Made by a program: the position numbers and the translations under genes. The notes under the pieces are model-generated. The model had not been told where the DNA came from. It ran no database searches and saw only the letters and a program-made list of their open reading frames with translations. A stretch of DNA of 64,000 bases from Paramecium octaurelia (lineage: Eukaryota; Ciliophora; Oligohymenophorea; Peniculida; Parameciidae): positions 251,897 through 315,896 of the forward strand of contig CAJJDP010000097.1 of NCBI GenBank assembly GCA_905182995.1. The letters run 5' to 3'. This document shows, piece by piece, positions 48,211 to 64,000 of the stretch. Within the stretch, counting starts at the first letter, position 1. Each line of letters starts with the position of its first letter.

Positions 48211-50073
48211 TCACTTACTCTCCTTGTTATCCGTTTGAGGAACTATATGAAAAATCTCAAGTTCTTAAATTGATAGAATTTTATTAACTTATTCTGGATT
48301 AACAAACTATGACAACTAAGATAAAGCTTTAACTAGTTTTTCATTTTAACTCTCTGTAAAGGAACTTTTACTCTAAAATTTGGAACCTGGGCGAATATTC
48401 TTTTTTGAACTTAGTTGAGGCTTATTATCTGATAACATAATTGCTCTGTAGGTTAAAAAACTTTCAAAATTTGAATCATCACAAATCAAAGTATAAGGTT
48501 CACCCAATTATTAATACTAATTTTTGTAATCTAATTCTATAAATTCTTAGAGTGATGAAGACGGAGTCTCATCTTACGATCTGATTTCTGAAATTACATC
48601 TTCAGCCTCTTCTTCTTCAGAATCCAAATCATAATCTATGAAGGAATACTTGCAAAATGGATTTCTTGGATTAATTGGTTTTAGTTCAATAAGCTTCCCA
48701 TTATAGAAGCGATTTGAATCACACAACTCAAAATGCACTTTTCTTTTAGATTACTTATGGAGTTTATTCTTGCTTGTTTAGATTTTTTGTTCACAAAAAG
48801 ATGTTTGCAATTATTATGGAATATAACTTAACATTTCTGAATCAATATATTCTTTCATATAGAATATTTTTTCGAAGTTATTTTATTGTAATAGATCCCA
48901 TTTCTATAAAGAAGTGTCTTAATTAACTCGTTTTGTTGATTTCTTACATTTCACAACGAAAGATTTGGGGCGACTACTGGTTGGTTGTGGGATACTCTAC
49001 TCTTAATTTTCAGGAATGATTTCCTAGAATATTGAAGCTTTTTCTTATGAAGGTTGTTCTTCCTTAATCATAGTTAGTTAATTCTTGGATTATTATTCAA
49101 CAACAGAAATATTTGGAACAGAATTATTTTTAAGGATACTTTAGATATTTACAACTTGATCATTTTTCTTTTGCATTTCAGAATTTGTCAACTAATTATG
49201 AAACTTGACTGATTTCACGCTAGACTTTGCAGATGATTCAGATAATTGTTCACACTTATTTAATTGAACATTAGTTTCTGATTCTTCACATTTGATTTCA
49301 TCAGTAAAGGGAAATTCAGAACTCTTTTTTAAATCCAAATATGAAATAAAGGCTTCTTCTATAGTGTCAATATCTTATGATTCCAAAGAATCAATTATAC
49401 ATTTAATGGATCTTAAAACATCAAAGATTAGTAATCTAAGTTTTCTCACTTTTTGGAATGTCTCAATGTTTGCGTGATCCTTTAAATCCTCAATATTTTT
49501 CATTTCATAATAGCCTCTTACATCAGTGGAAGTGAACTTAAGGTTTTCACTATTATTGAACACTTTCTATGTATCTATGAGATTTAAGAATTTTTAATAA
49601 TCAAATTCCGATCCAAAAGTTACTTCATCTAAATTAATCCCTGAAATTTTTTTCAATTGAACTGGTTCCACAGACTCTTTAATCAATCCCAGCATCTCTT
49701 CTAATTCAAATTTCTAATAGTTCTAGAGCCTTTCGTTCAAGAAGTATTTGCAAGAGTGAGCTAATTTACATCTATGGTAAGAAATTGGTTAGCCCTCCAG
49801 TTTCATAGAAATCAGCCTCTACAGATACTAAACATTAAATTAACTCTTTTGTATTCTATTAATCAGTTGTTCATTAGGCTAGACTTCCAACATAGGTAAA
49901 CCCATTTTTGTCAACTGTTTAAAAATATTTTTATAAAAAGGCAATCTTGCTTGAAGAGCTTCCAAAATTTCTAAATCATTGTTGTCTAAATCGTCCTTTT
50001 AGGAAAGTTTTGAGTTTTTTGAATTTCTCTAAGCCAATGAAGACCTTTTTTTTGAATGCTTTTTTTGGGACAT
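48211..50073 (-). CDS. CAF-1 large subunit (p150/Cac1-like)
   Basis: A 620-aa intronless frame. At about residues 415-465 it carries the conserved acidic block of chromatin assembly factor 1 subunit A: VHFELCDSNRFYNGKL, PINPRNPFCKYSFIDYDLDS and then a run of Glu. The N...Y.G...NPF....DYD.DS..E pattern is diagnostic of Cac1/p150. The rest is low complexity and charged, as usual for this subunit, although the classical KER and winged-helix regions are not obvious. CAF-1 deposits H3-H4 behind replication forks. It is convergent with PCF11, 82 bp away. Confidence 0.75.
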
Positions 50074-51053
50074 TTTATAATATTTGTTATATAAAATTAA
50101 AGTTAAACTTCAAAAGGTTTTATCAGAATCTATCCAATTTCTATATTGATGTAATAAACAAAGTAAAATAATTCTTGAATTTTGTAATAAAAAAAAATCG
50201 TTAGTAGTTTTAAGCCTTTTTATTACTGAGTCGACTACAATCTCGAAATATTTACTCAAATCAAATGAGTCCTCATATGAATAAGTTAATATTATAAATA
50301 GTCAATTCAATTATTAAGCTATATTTTCAATTTTAGAAAATTAACAAGATTTCAAGCATAAGTGTTATTCAAAATACAATAATTAGTAAGAATTTATTGA
50401 CGATTTGATTCTTAATTTGAATAGTTTTAGAATGTGAGATATTTTTAATTTAAATGATTTTTATATCATTAATTTGAAACTAGATAACAATATTATCAAT
50501 CAAAATTTAAATAGTGAGAAATATGAAGATTGATAGAAGAAGAATAACTTTGGGAATTTTTATTGAAATGAACCACCCATTGTATGAATTAAAAATGTCA
50601 AAAATTAGATGATAATAGAATAAAATTTCAATCTTTAGTATCGAGTCGGAGGAAAAATCCTATTTGTTGAAGTTATTCAAATATAAAAATGATTTGGGGT
50701 AAGTTTGGTTGTTTGAGAAAGTTTTTTTTAAATGTTGTAATAATCCAGTTGATTCATATGTTATTTACTAGAGAACTGGCTAAACTTAGCAATTCTAAAG
50801 TGAAGGTTGATTCAATTCAATATGAAATCTAACAAGAGAGTTGAATTGATAATTCGGATTAAAAGTAGGATGAGTTTATGAGTTATGAAAGTTTAAAGAG
50901 TGCCTTTTAAGGGTTGATTGGAATAGGGAAGGCAAAGAAATATTAATTATGTTGACATAATCAAACAGAAGAATTTATAATCTTTACTTAAATTGTAATT
51001 CGTCAGTATATATGTGATTGAATGCCTAATTAATTTATTTATTTATAATAAGA
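50074..51053. other. 980-bp interval with short coding-like fragments
   Basis: This is the longest gap in the window. The left half is A/T-rich and featureless. Between about 50560 and 50950 several short plus-strand frames look coding, for example MLFTRELAKLSNSKVKVDS at 50758 and MSYESLKSAFQGLIGIGKAK further on. They are interrupted by TGA codons, and no plausible set of introns joins them. It may be a decayed gene or a non-coding transcript. Confidence 0.4.
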
Positions 51054-54332
<3,279 letters not shown>

Positions 54333-54358
54333 AAAATAATATATATATATATAAATTA

Positions 54359-55633
<1,275 letters not shown>

Positions 55634-56115
55634 ATTACCAATTAATATTAAATACTTTTTCCTGTTAAAATTTGTATATTGTATAATTGTATTATAAATT
55701 AAAAATACCAAGCAGGAGAATAGCAACAACGTAGAGCACAAGAATCAACAATCTTACTGATTATAATTGTAATTCAAAAATAAATGTCCACCTGAGTCTA
55801 AAGTTAAATGCAAACCAAAATTGAGTAAAAGCTCAAACCAATAACTGGAGTCTAGTGTGGAATCCAATTGCATAAGGATGGAAAAAGTGAATAAGAATCT
55901 GTCGAATAGGTTGATATTCTAATTGATTAATCTCACTACTATGATTGAGATCCTGCTTCATTTATCTCAACTCCTATTTGCTAATACGGTATATTAACGC
56001 AATTTTATTCTGTGAAGAATGTTCCAATCATGTTTTTCAAATTCTCTATTATTTACTCTATAAAAATGTGAAGTCCCCAAATAATAATTCCAGATAATTA
56101 AGTAAACCCAAGATT
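55634..56115. other. interval upstream of ORC1 with a possible interrupted 5' exon
   Basis: From an ATG at 55808 a frame reads MQTKIEQKLKPITGVQCGI and on to a TGA at 55946. Past it the same frame stays open and, after removal of a 29-nt intron (GTATAT...TGAAG), runs exactly in frame into the ORC1 start. It could be an N-terminal extension broken by one TGA, or a separate remnant. The remainder is A/T-rich. Confidence 0.35.
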
Positions 56116-57652
56116 ATGAGTATTCAGGCTACTAAATTCACCATCCCTTCGCATTCCAAAGAAATTCATATGGATATCGAACAAGAAGAATTCATTAACG
56201 AACCCATGCTACAAACTAGATGCAACCAATTGGGAATGCTTAATCACAGAGAGCATTCTCGAACAACAGAAAATAATTTCGCATTTGAGCCATTTGAACA
56301 ACCCTTACTTACACAAGTCCCTCCTGACCATATGCAATACCAATTGTCATTGATGGAGGAATGTTTTACATCGTTACTTGAAAGTACTATTCCCGATGAA
56401 ATTCTTTGTAGGGATCAAGAAAAGGTTCTCATCACAAGATTTATCGAGGATGGGATCAAAAATAATGGATAAAAATAAGCATTATGTATATTTAAACCAT
56501 TAATAAATTAGATATATCAGGAGTGCCTGGAATCGGTAAAACTGCCACAGTCTTAGAAGTCAAAAATAAATTGCACTTCAAAAAATTAGATTTCGATTTC
56601 ATTTATTTCAATGCCATGAACATCAGAGCTCCCGAAGACATCTATCCATTCCTCTATGAAAAGATCACCAATAAGAAGGAAACCTCCAGGATCAAGTCAT
56701 GCATTCTTTTAAGTTTTTGATTTTCATGATATTTTTAGCTGAACTCTTCAATAGCCAATATGATTGCATCCAAAAGAACAAGGTTATTTTATTAGATGAA
56801 TGTGACAATCTCTATACTTCAGATCAATAAGTTCTGTACAACTTGGTAGATTGGCCTCAACAACGTTATGCTCACTTAATCGTCATTATGATAGCAAATA
56901 CAATGGATTTCCCTGAGAAACTCAAGCCTAAATTACAGTCCAGATTAGGAAATCATCGCATAGTGTTTAGACCTTACAATAGCACTTAGATCGAAAGCAT
57001 TTTATAGTAGAGGATGAAAACTAGCAAACTCAAACAATTGTTTGCTTCTAACACCTTGAACTATTTGGGCAAAAAGATAGCCACAATCTCAACTGATATT
57101 CGCAAAACTCTAAGTGTATGCAGAACAGCTATAGTTTTGGCCAGGGAACAACTGTTGAGGAGAAATTCATTCTCTGAAATAGAAGTAGATCACATTAAAT
57201 TAGCTTATAATATCATCTACAATAAGCCTTAACACAATGCTTTGCAGTATTTCAATGCTGAATTGAAATTGTTACTAATTATGATAGCCATAGACATACA
57301 TGTAAAAGGGTAAAACTATGCCTGCTTTCATCAAGTAGTTCAAAGAATGAACTAATAGCAATCCTTACACCACAAGAAACTTTTGAGTTATTATTAAATG
57401 AAATAAGCTTTAATAAAATTATCTCAATTGAACTTGATTGAAATTAAGGAGGAGTAGATGTTATTAACGAAGAGCACTTGGCAACAAAAAATATAAGTAA
57501 ATATTGCATCATTTAATATTTAGAACAGTTTAGACCAGGATAAACTATTTAATTTGGAAGACATTCTTATACAACTTAAAATAAGTATTGATGACATAAA
57601 AAATGGACTGTCCAAAGATGAACTTTTCAATGAATTTTCAAATTTATTTTGA
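56116..57652 (+). CDS. ORC1 (origin recognition complex subunit 1, AAA+ ATPase)
   Basis: About 485 aa with three introns (26, 26 and 27 nt). After 100 poorly conserved residues the ORC1/CDC6 core starts with CRDQEKVLITRFIEDG. It continues with LYISGVPGIGKTATVLEV (Walker A), the ILLDECDNLYTS Walker B, IMIANTMDFPEKL (sensor 1) and a lid-region helix with RKTLSVCRTAIVLAR. The C-terminal winged-helix region follows (LQYFNAELKLLLIMIAI). YISG(V)PG.GKTATV is typical of ORC1 over CDC6. It binds DNA in the nucleus to license replication origins. No BAH domain is clear in the model, although an upstream frame may extend it. Confidence 0.85.
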
Positions 57653-57688
57653 TAATAACTTAAAAACTTAAAACTATAATATATATAA

Positions 57689-60600
57689 TCATTATAAGAG
57701 ATTGTCATATATCTTTTGAACATACACCAAGGTTTTGAGAAAACTGTCTTCTCCATAGACTGACTAGGGTGGTAAAACATATGGTAATTATCTGATTTTA
57801 TAGAAACGATTTCTGAAAAATCTATATAATAAAAATGAAGTTAATATCTATTAAACAACAAATATTGACATAAAAACAGAAAACAGGATTGTTCTTAAAT
57901 CTATCTCTGTTTCAAGTGTATTAATTAGATTTGTCTATCCCTAATCCATTATATAATCAAAGGCCTCACTAACAAAATTCAATCCAATCAAATCTAATTC
58001 AGTTAATTGAATTAGTTTTTCGTATTCATAGTTATTTTGGATATTCTCTCCTACTTTGTCTGCGAAATAAGTTACTGAATACATCAATCCTTCTGTTAAT
58101 TTTCCATCAATCACAGTGGTACAAAGAGGATCGTCGATAAGGACACAGGAGTTGTTAGTCAAGTATTGCAGTAGATCAAAATAATTTGCATTTGCTTCTG
58201 ATGTTATCATTGAACTAATATATACAACTTCATTGTAGGAGTCCTAAATCAAAGCCTGATATTATTATATAATCATATCTCCAATTGCAAGGTCCGAATG
58301 GGACTTAGAATATTTTTATAGAATTTGATCTGTCATCATCATCTGGTAGAATTATTCAGTGTATAAAATATTTTCATTAAATATTTCTAGGTTATTTTTG
58401 AGTTCAGTGATATTTGAAGAGTTAAACACCTTTACAATTAAAAAGTATGTCAATCCAATCAACAATGTCGTTGATTCAACTAAAAAAAACAATCTCTAAA
58501 GGTATGGTTTTTCATCTGATATTATGAATTATTTCTTCTGTTCCTATTATTATACTATCTATTGAAATCTCATCGATATTCGTTTATTTGTAAACATATC
58601 ATTAAAATTAGTGTTAATATTACATTTATCCTTGAATTAAAATTGATACTTGTATAAATTAAGATCAGAGGGTTGTTGATAACGATGCTGTAGAGATAAT
58701 AATCTAATTGATTCAGTTTCCAAGGCTTTGAATGAAATTTACTCACAGCTTCTGAGAATTCGATTGAGTAGTCTAAACAATTAATGAAATACAAAAGAAT
58801 ATCCAGCTATAAGAATTACTTCATTTACTATAAAGATGATTAAACAAATATCTTGCTAGGTTTCAAGGTCTGAAACATTGCTGTCTATCTATTATTAGAA
58901 CTTAAGTGTTAATTCTTCATAAGCTTCTTTGTGAACAGAATATTGACTGATCAAAGAGCCAAGTGAATTGTTATACTGTTCTATAGTTGTTGCATTTGTT
59001 AGATCGATTCCATAAAGTCCTTATTACATGTAGATAACATAGAATTACTCAGTCCAAGCACTTACTTGCTATTCTTTTCCACTATAATAGTCAAATTAAT
59101 TTATATAAATTTCTGAGAGGGTAGTTTTAACAAGACTATCATCCAAGTATTGTTGATAATGACTTAAGTAATTTCTACAATTCTCTTAAAGCTGTTCAAG
59201 CAATTTACTTTGATATTAGGATTTAGCTTATGAATCATAATCTTATTTTTCTATGTCAATTCCCAAAGCCAATAAAGTATTTTTAGTGTAATCAGTAGTT
59301 ACAAAGGCTCTCAATATGTCTACAATTTTCATATTGTCTTATAATTTAAATTTGAAATTAAAATAAAAGATAAGCGCCAAACTTAGTAGCAATGATAGAC
59401 ATAGAATATCTAACAAAAATATCAAATTAATTAATCTAGGATTATTATCAGATGATGAAAATTTACTGTATAGATGTGTTTTTTATAGCATAGAAGGCAC
59501 AGTATTGTTTTGAGTAGTAGGTGTTTGAGTGAGCTTGATTTCTTATTCTTACTACTTTTCAATTTAATTATTCTCAGATTGATTATCTATTTCAAATGAT
59601 TTTCTTGATATTTTCTTATGAAAATACGACTATTGATATTTGACCCTAAGTTTTGATTTTTCCTCATTTTTATTTTCCAATCTAAACTATTGCAAACTCT
59701 ACCCATCTATTTAAACACTCATGATTTGTTAATCAAAAGGTTAAATATTGTGGGGATTGCTCATTAATGACAATAGATCTCTTTAAGAATCAAAAGGACT
59801 TTAAATTTGATGTCCAATTTGAAACTAGTACCCCTCAAAATGAATTGATTAATTTTCTTATTTTTCTGAAATATTTGAAAACTCGCATCTCTGCTCACTA
59901 TCTGAAAATTAGGATAATGATTTTAATTTTTCAGACTCTAAGGGTTCATGATTTTATGAAATTTCTAAATTAGTTTCCGTTCTGGACCTTGATTGTAGAT
60001 TTTTAGATGAATCTACCCAAATTTAACTCATATTATCAGCAAAAGTGATTTTCTAAAACTCTACTGTAAATGACTTGTGTTCTTTCCCATTGATTCTAGT
60101 TAATGTCATAATAAATCTACAAGTGACACAGAAGATGTCTTGAACATCATTTTCCTTAGGAATTCTGAACAAAATATCTTCAGCTGTAATAGAAAAATGG
60201 TTTAACAATTATTCAGTTTCAGAACAATTCAATTATTAAGAGCAACTATTCTTTTCTAACTTGCATTATTCTAATTCATAAAACTTCTATTCCTTTTCCT
60301 TTAATAGTTCTTAGTATTTTTTAGGATTTTAGATAAGGTGGCTCAATTTCATCTTATTTAAGTGTTTACCCTCTTTCAATTTGAATTGTTCCAAAGCCAT
60401 CGTTGTGATTCCTTCTATTCTTAATTCATGGTTCAAATAGATGTGACCCTTGATATTCTCATAGGCACCATCAGATTGAATTTGCTTGATGAAACTATAT
60501 ATTGGAAACAAGTCTCCAGTAATATTAAAACAAACATCTATGAACATTTCGACAAATAATAGATCTTTATTTTTCTTCTAAGCCAAAAGTCCTCTCTTCT

Positions 60601-63041
60601 TCCTCAAAATCAATGGCCTGTTAGTCAAGAGGAAGATTTCCATTAATTAATCATGAATATCTGATAGATGAGGTGCTACCAGTTGGTGAACCGTTAGGAT
60701 TTCTTCCTAAAATTCCCTCTATCCATAACCAAACATATGAGGAGCATTATTCGAGTATTGAATGATCTCTCCTCTTGAGATTTTCCCTTTTTTTGCATGT
60801 CTGGCCAAATTAATTTTTAGGTAACAGACTTTTTGACTGTGAGAACCACTGGATTCAAAAAACTTAAAACTTTTGGTTTTCAACTAATTCCTTAAGCGTA
60901 TAAACTTATCAAAATCATTAACAATCTCTAAACAATAGAACATGTATATCAACAATGAAGATCTTGATTACGAGAACTCATTGAATTATTCAATTTTATT
61001 GATGACTTCTAAATTGTAATTCACCATTTCATTCAATAACTGATACAAGGTTTCATAATTAAATTTGTTATCCACCAATTATCTAATGAACTCGTACTTT
61101 CTTTGGACATTTTGAAACATATTCGAGATCAACTTATCTCTTCTCACTTCAGTAACTCTGTAATCCTTGTATTACAAAGCAGCCTCAACCTCTTCAATCT
61201 TAACCTAAGGGTTCATTTTGAGAAGAATCTGATGTTTTGCATAACTCAGAAGCACAGCCATGGCAACAGATGAAGTTATACGATTCTTGTTTTTAATCTT
61301 CTCCTTCATTTCCATTATCAACAGTAACACCTAATAGCATTCTTCAGAACTGCATAAGTACGTAAGTAATTGAGTGATCCTTATAATATCGTAGTCTTCT
61401 TTCTCTTTTTCTAGTTCAAAAATCAACTTCGCATAATGTCTTATGTACCTTTTAATTAATTCAACCTGAATCGAGAGGTTCTATATTTTGATATGATAAT
61501 AGATCCTCATTTCTACACTTTGATAATTATTTTCAATTATTTTTCGTTTTTCCCCTCTGAAGCCTTTGCAATAACAGTAGACATTCTCACATTGATTGAT
61601 GTGCTATTTCAACAGGACAATTATGTTCAGAATAAACTTCGATCGATTAATATTGATGACGGAAGCATCCTTCTCAATGGACTATTGATCCTCAAGTTTC
61701 ATTAAATCCACTAGTCTCAAATAATGGATAAAGTATTTTGTATTCATGTTCTACAAGTATTCAATTTAGGTTTGTTTTTGTTTGTTAATCTCCTTTTCAA
61801 TCACGAATTACTCCTCTTCCTCCATCAGTAGACCAGTTCTTGATTAAAGCCTAGTTGCTGATCTAGATTTTTCTTTGTATTGCGAATTGTATAGTATCTC
61901 CTCATTCAGGTAGTCTTTGATTTCATTCAACAATCTAGATGATAGGGGCACTGTGATCAAGGCAATTGAAATAATCTGAATTTGAGTATGCTGAAAAAAC
62001 AACGAGATTATGACTGAAATAGTAAATGGCAATGCTATTAGGATTGTTTAAACTTTGTAATCTTGCATGTAAGGATGGCAAATGTAGAATTCAATCAATT
62101 ACCCAACTTATAATATAAGTACCACACTATTGTTTAAGTAGTAATGAGTTGAAGTTCGATCAAAATTGACATCAAAATAGATCAACACATAAAACCATTA
62201 AATAAGTATTGGTATCACTACTATGAATTATTGAAGAATAAACCAGAAGGACTGAACCAATCGCAAATGATTGTGATCTCGAATAGTGTAAGTCTTTTAA
62301 ACACGCATTGAAACATTCCATGCTAATAGGCATCCTATGTTTGTTAGTACATTGAAAAATGTCATCAATCCTTAGAGAGTGTAGCTTAAGCTTTCATCTC
62401 CAAAAATAATCACCCAAATCATAAAGTTCCAAAGCATCAGAGGAATAATAAATATATGCGGAAACACATTCAACATAGTAGCTGTTGCGAATTTCTCCAG
62501 TTGCTAGAATGAGGTCTACTCATTGCCCATCAATTGCTTCTACATAAAATACTCAATGTAATTGTGCATGTTATATGATCTATTCAACAAGGTTAGATTG
62601 TCTAATCAAAAGAAAACTCATACAATTCAAATTATTCTGCTCATCAATTGATGAACGATGCTTGATTGTACTATACTCATAGTATTACTTATGCATTGCA
62701 ATCACATTCGCACACACAGGCGTAAATAGGATTAGGATTGACACCAATTAAAACCCAATTATTCCTGAATTAGGCATACTCTCAAGAATTAAAATTGAGG
62801 GAACGCACAATTTAGAAATCAATTCAAATAATGAATAAGACTCCGTTGGTTCAATTTTCTTATTATAAAGTCTTACTTGAAGGATTTCAATTATTACTTT
62901 GAACATAAACAACAATGCCAATCTTTGAAAATGACCTACTACTTCAACGAAAATCCATAAATACTTATAGTCTCGAGAAAGTATGATCTAAGAAAACCCT
63001 ATTGTAAATTGCTAATATTCCAACCAATATTGTTTAATCAT
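57689..63041 (-). CDS. giant multi-pass membrane protein (ciliate TmcB-like)
   Basis: A 1776-aa protein with only one intron (22 nt) near its 5' end. The N-terminal 380 residues hold about eight hydrophobic helices (for example ILIALPFTISVIISLFF). A cytoplasmic helical-repeat part follows with NINRSKFILNIIVLLKQHINQ and CYCKGF, resembling the TPR region of TmcB-like ciliate proteins. Next come a PAS-like part (LVAPHLSDIHDQLM ... GHIYLNHELRIEG) and a Gln/Ser-rich linker. Four more hydrophobic helices and large loops lie near the C-terminus. This layout is shared by a big family of ciliate membrane proteins of unknown function. A sensor or signalling role is inferred from the PAS-like segment only. 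Confidence 0.6.
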
Positions 63042-63244
63042 TTAATTTTTTATAATCGATCTAAAATAACACTAATAACACTTATTATTCAACTTAATCA
63101 ATTAAATGCTCATAATCAAATATTAAATCCCTTAATGTTGTTATCACTTTATTTATTTAAGAAACAATCTTCATAATCAAGTAGACTAAATTTAGAACAA
63201 TATCATAATATTTCAACCCAACAACTCTTACGCTACTGGAAAAA

Positions 63245-63601
63245 ATGCTCAACTCAATGAAATTACATCAAACACAATCCACCTTTCTTGAATTCCTTAA
63301 CTAAATTGTTCTCACTATTCAAAAGCGTTAATTGCTAAATTCAACTAAAATTCAATTAAATTTTCTTAATATCAAACCATTAAAGGATTTTATTCACACA
63401 TTCAATTTAATAACTAATTCAGACAGTATAGATGCGAAGACTAGTTCAACTTACTGGAATTCCATATTAACAATATATTATCAGATAATCTTTATAATAC
63501 TATTAGTCATATATCTCAATTAATATAATTTAATTTATAAATAATAATACTATTCAAATCTCAAGAAACTGAATTTATTTAATAATGGTGTTTCTGTTTG
63601 A
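63245..63601 (+). CDS. possible small membrane protein
   Basis: A 118-codon frame starting MLNSMKLHQTQSTFLEFLNQ with one hydrophobic segment (YYQIIFIILLVIYLN) and ending in TGA at 63599. An upstream frame (about 63136-63260) also looks coding, so the 5' end may be spliced. No family is recognised. Confidence 0.35.
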
Positions 63602-63727
63602 ATTGTGGGAGTTCGTGAAAAAATAGGCATTTGTTGATGTTTAAAGCTCTGCAATTAATATTATTACATATTACACTAAAACTGTATATAACAGATTACG
63701 ATAACAATATTAATGCTTTCTTTCAAA

Positions 63728-64000
63728 ATGGTGCAACTAGGTGAAGACATCTTGAGAGAAGAGGTCATCGATCTGAAATGGAGTTAGGAGAGTTTAATGA
63801 TTGTTGTACTTAAAAATGAATCTTATTCTATGATATAACATTCAAGGCAAAAGAATTAGATTCATATTAATTTAAATACACTTTTTAGATATGATAAGCA
63901 ACTACTTTTACATATAGATTTAGTTGGATGAAGCCAAATCATCTCTTTATAAATTATAATTGCTTTTATCAATGATTAGGTATTTGGAAAAGAATATTGA
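63728..64000 (+). CDS. 5' part of an unidentified gene running off the window
   Basis: From the ATG at 63728 the frame MVQLGEDILREEVIDLKWSQ stays open for 67 codons. In the last 80 bases a different frame (DEAKSSLYKLQLLLSMIRYL) looks coding, so at least one intron lies between them, though its ends could not be fixed. The gene continues beyond the window. No family can be named from the visible part. Confidence 0.45.

Overview
The window is AT-rich macronuclear-type DNA from a ciliate, most likely Paramecium. Genes stay open only if TAA and TAG are read as glutamine and TGA is the sole stop. They are interrupted by very small introns, about 19-30 nt and most often 22-28 nt, starting GTA/GTN and usually ending TAG. 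Intergenic gaps are short, some under 30 bp. No tRNA, rRNA, CRISPR array, transposon or viral remnant was recognised. Coordinates and lengths below come from manual six-frame reading with that code and with introns placed by frame. Most gene models close exactly in frame after intron removal; the ones that do not are flagged.

Layout. 1-9 kb: a coiled-coil C-terminus, a Myb-repeat protein, a protein with an HExxGH motif, coiled-coil and His/Gln-rich proteins, a small SANT protein and one gene with unresolved exons. 9-16.5 kb: a MOK-type ciliary kinase, a small secreted protein, a dual-specificity phosphatase lacking its catalytic arginine, a NEK kinase reading in frame into IFT57, and a VP39-type cap methyltransferase. 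17-27 kb: an uncharacterised basic protein, an EF-hand protein, a pseudokinase, a membrane carboxypeptidase-like protein without zinc ligands, an acid lipase, a mitochondrial carrier and a cathepsin D-like protease. 27-36.9 kb: an EF-hand protein, DAAF9, two coiled-coil proteins (one with a RING), SPATA17 and a DHHC-like protein without its catalytic cysteine. 36.9-48 kb: a TFIIS-central-domain protein, cytochrome c, a second phosphatase-like protein, a ubiquitin protease, an assembly join with a 1348-bp duplicated flank, and PCF11. 48-64 kb: CAF-1 large subunit, a USP15-like protease with a MYND finger, TTLL9, ORC1, a giant multi-pass membrane protein and a partial gene at the edge.

Themes. 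Several genes belong to cilium biology (MOK, NEK-IFT57, DAAF9, SPATA17, TTLL9). Others belong to nuclear work (Myb, PCF11, CAF-1, ORC1, TFIIS-like). Five enzyme-family genes have lost catalytic residues. The strongest novel candidate is the NEK-IFT57 fusion. The only non-biological feature is the duplication around the single N at 44677.
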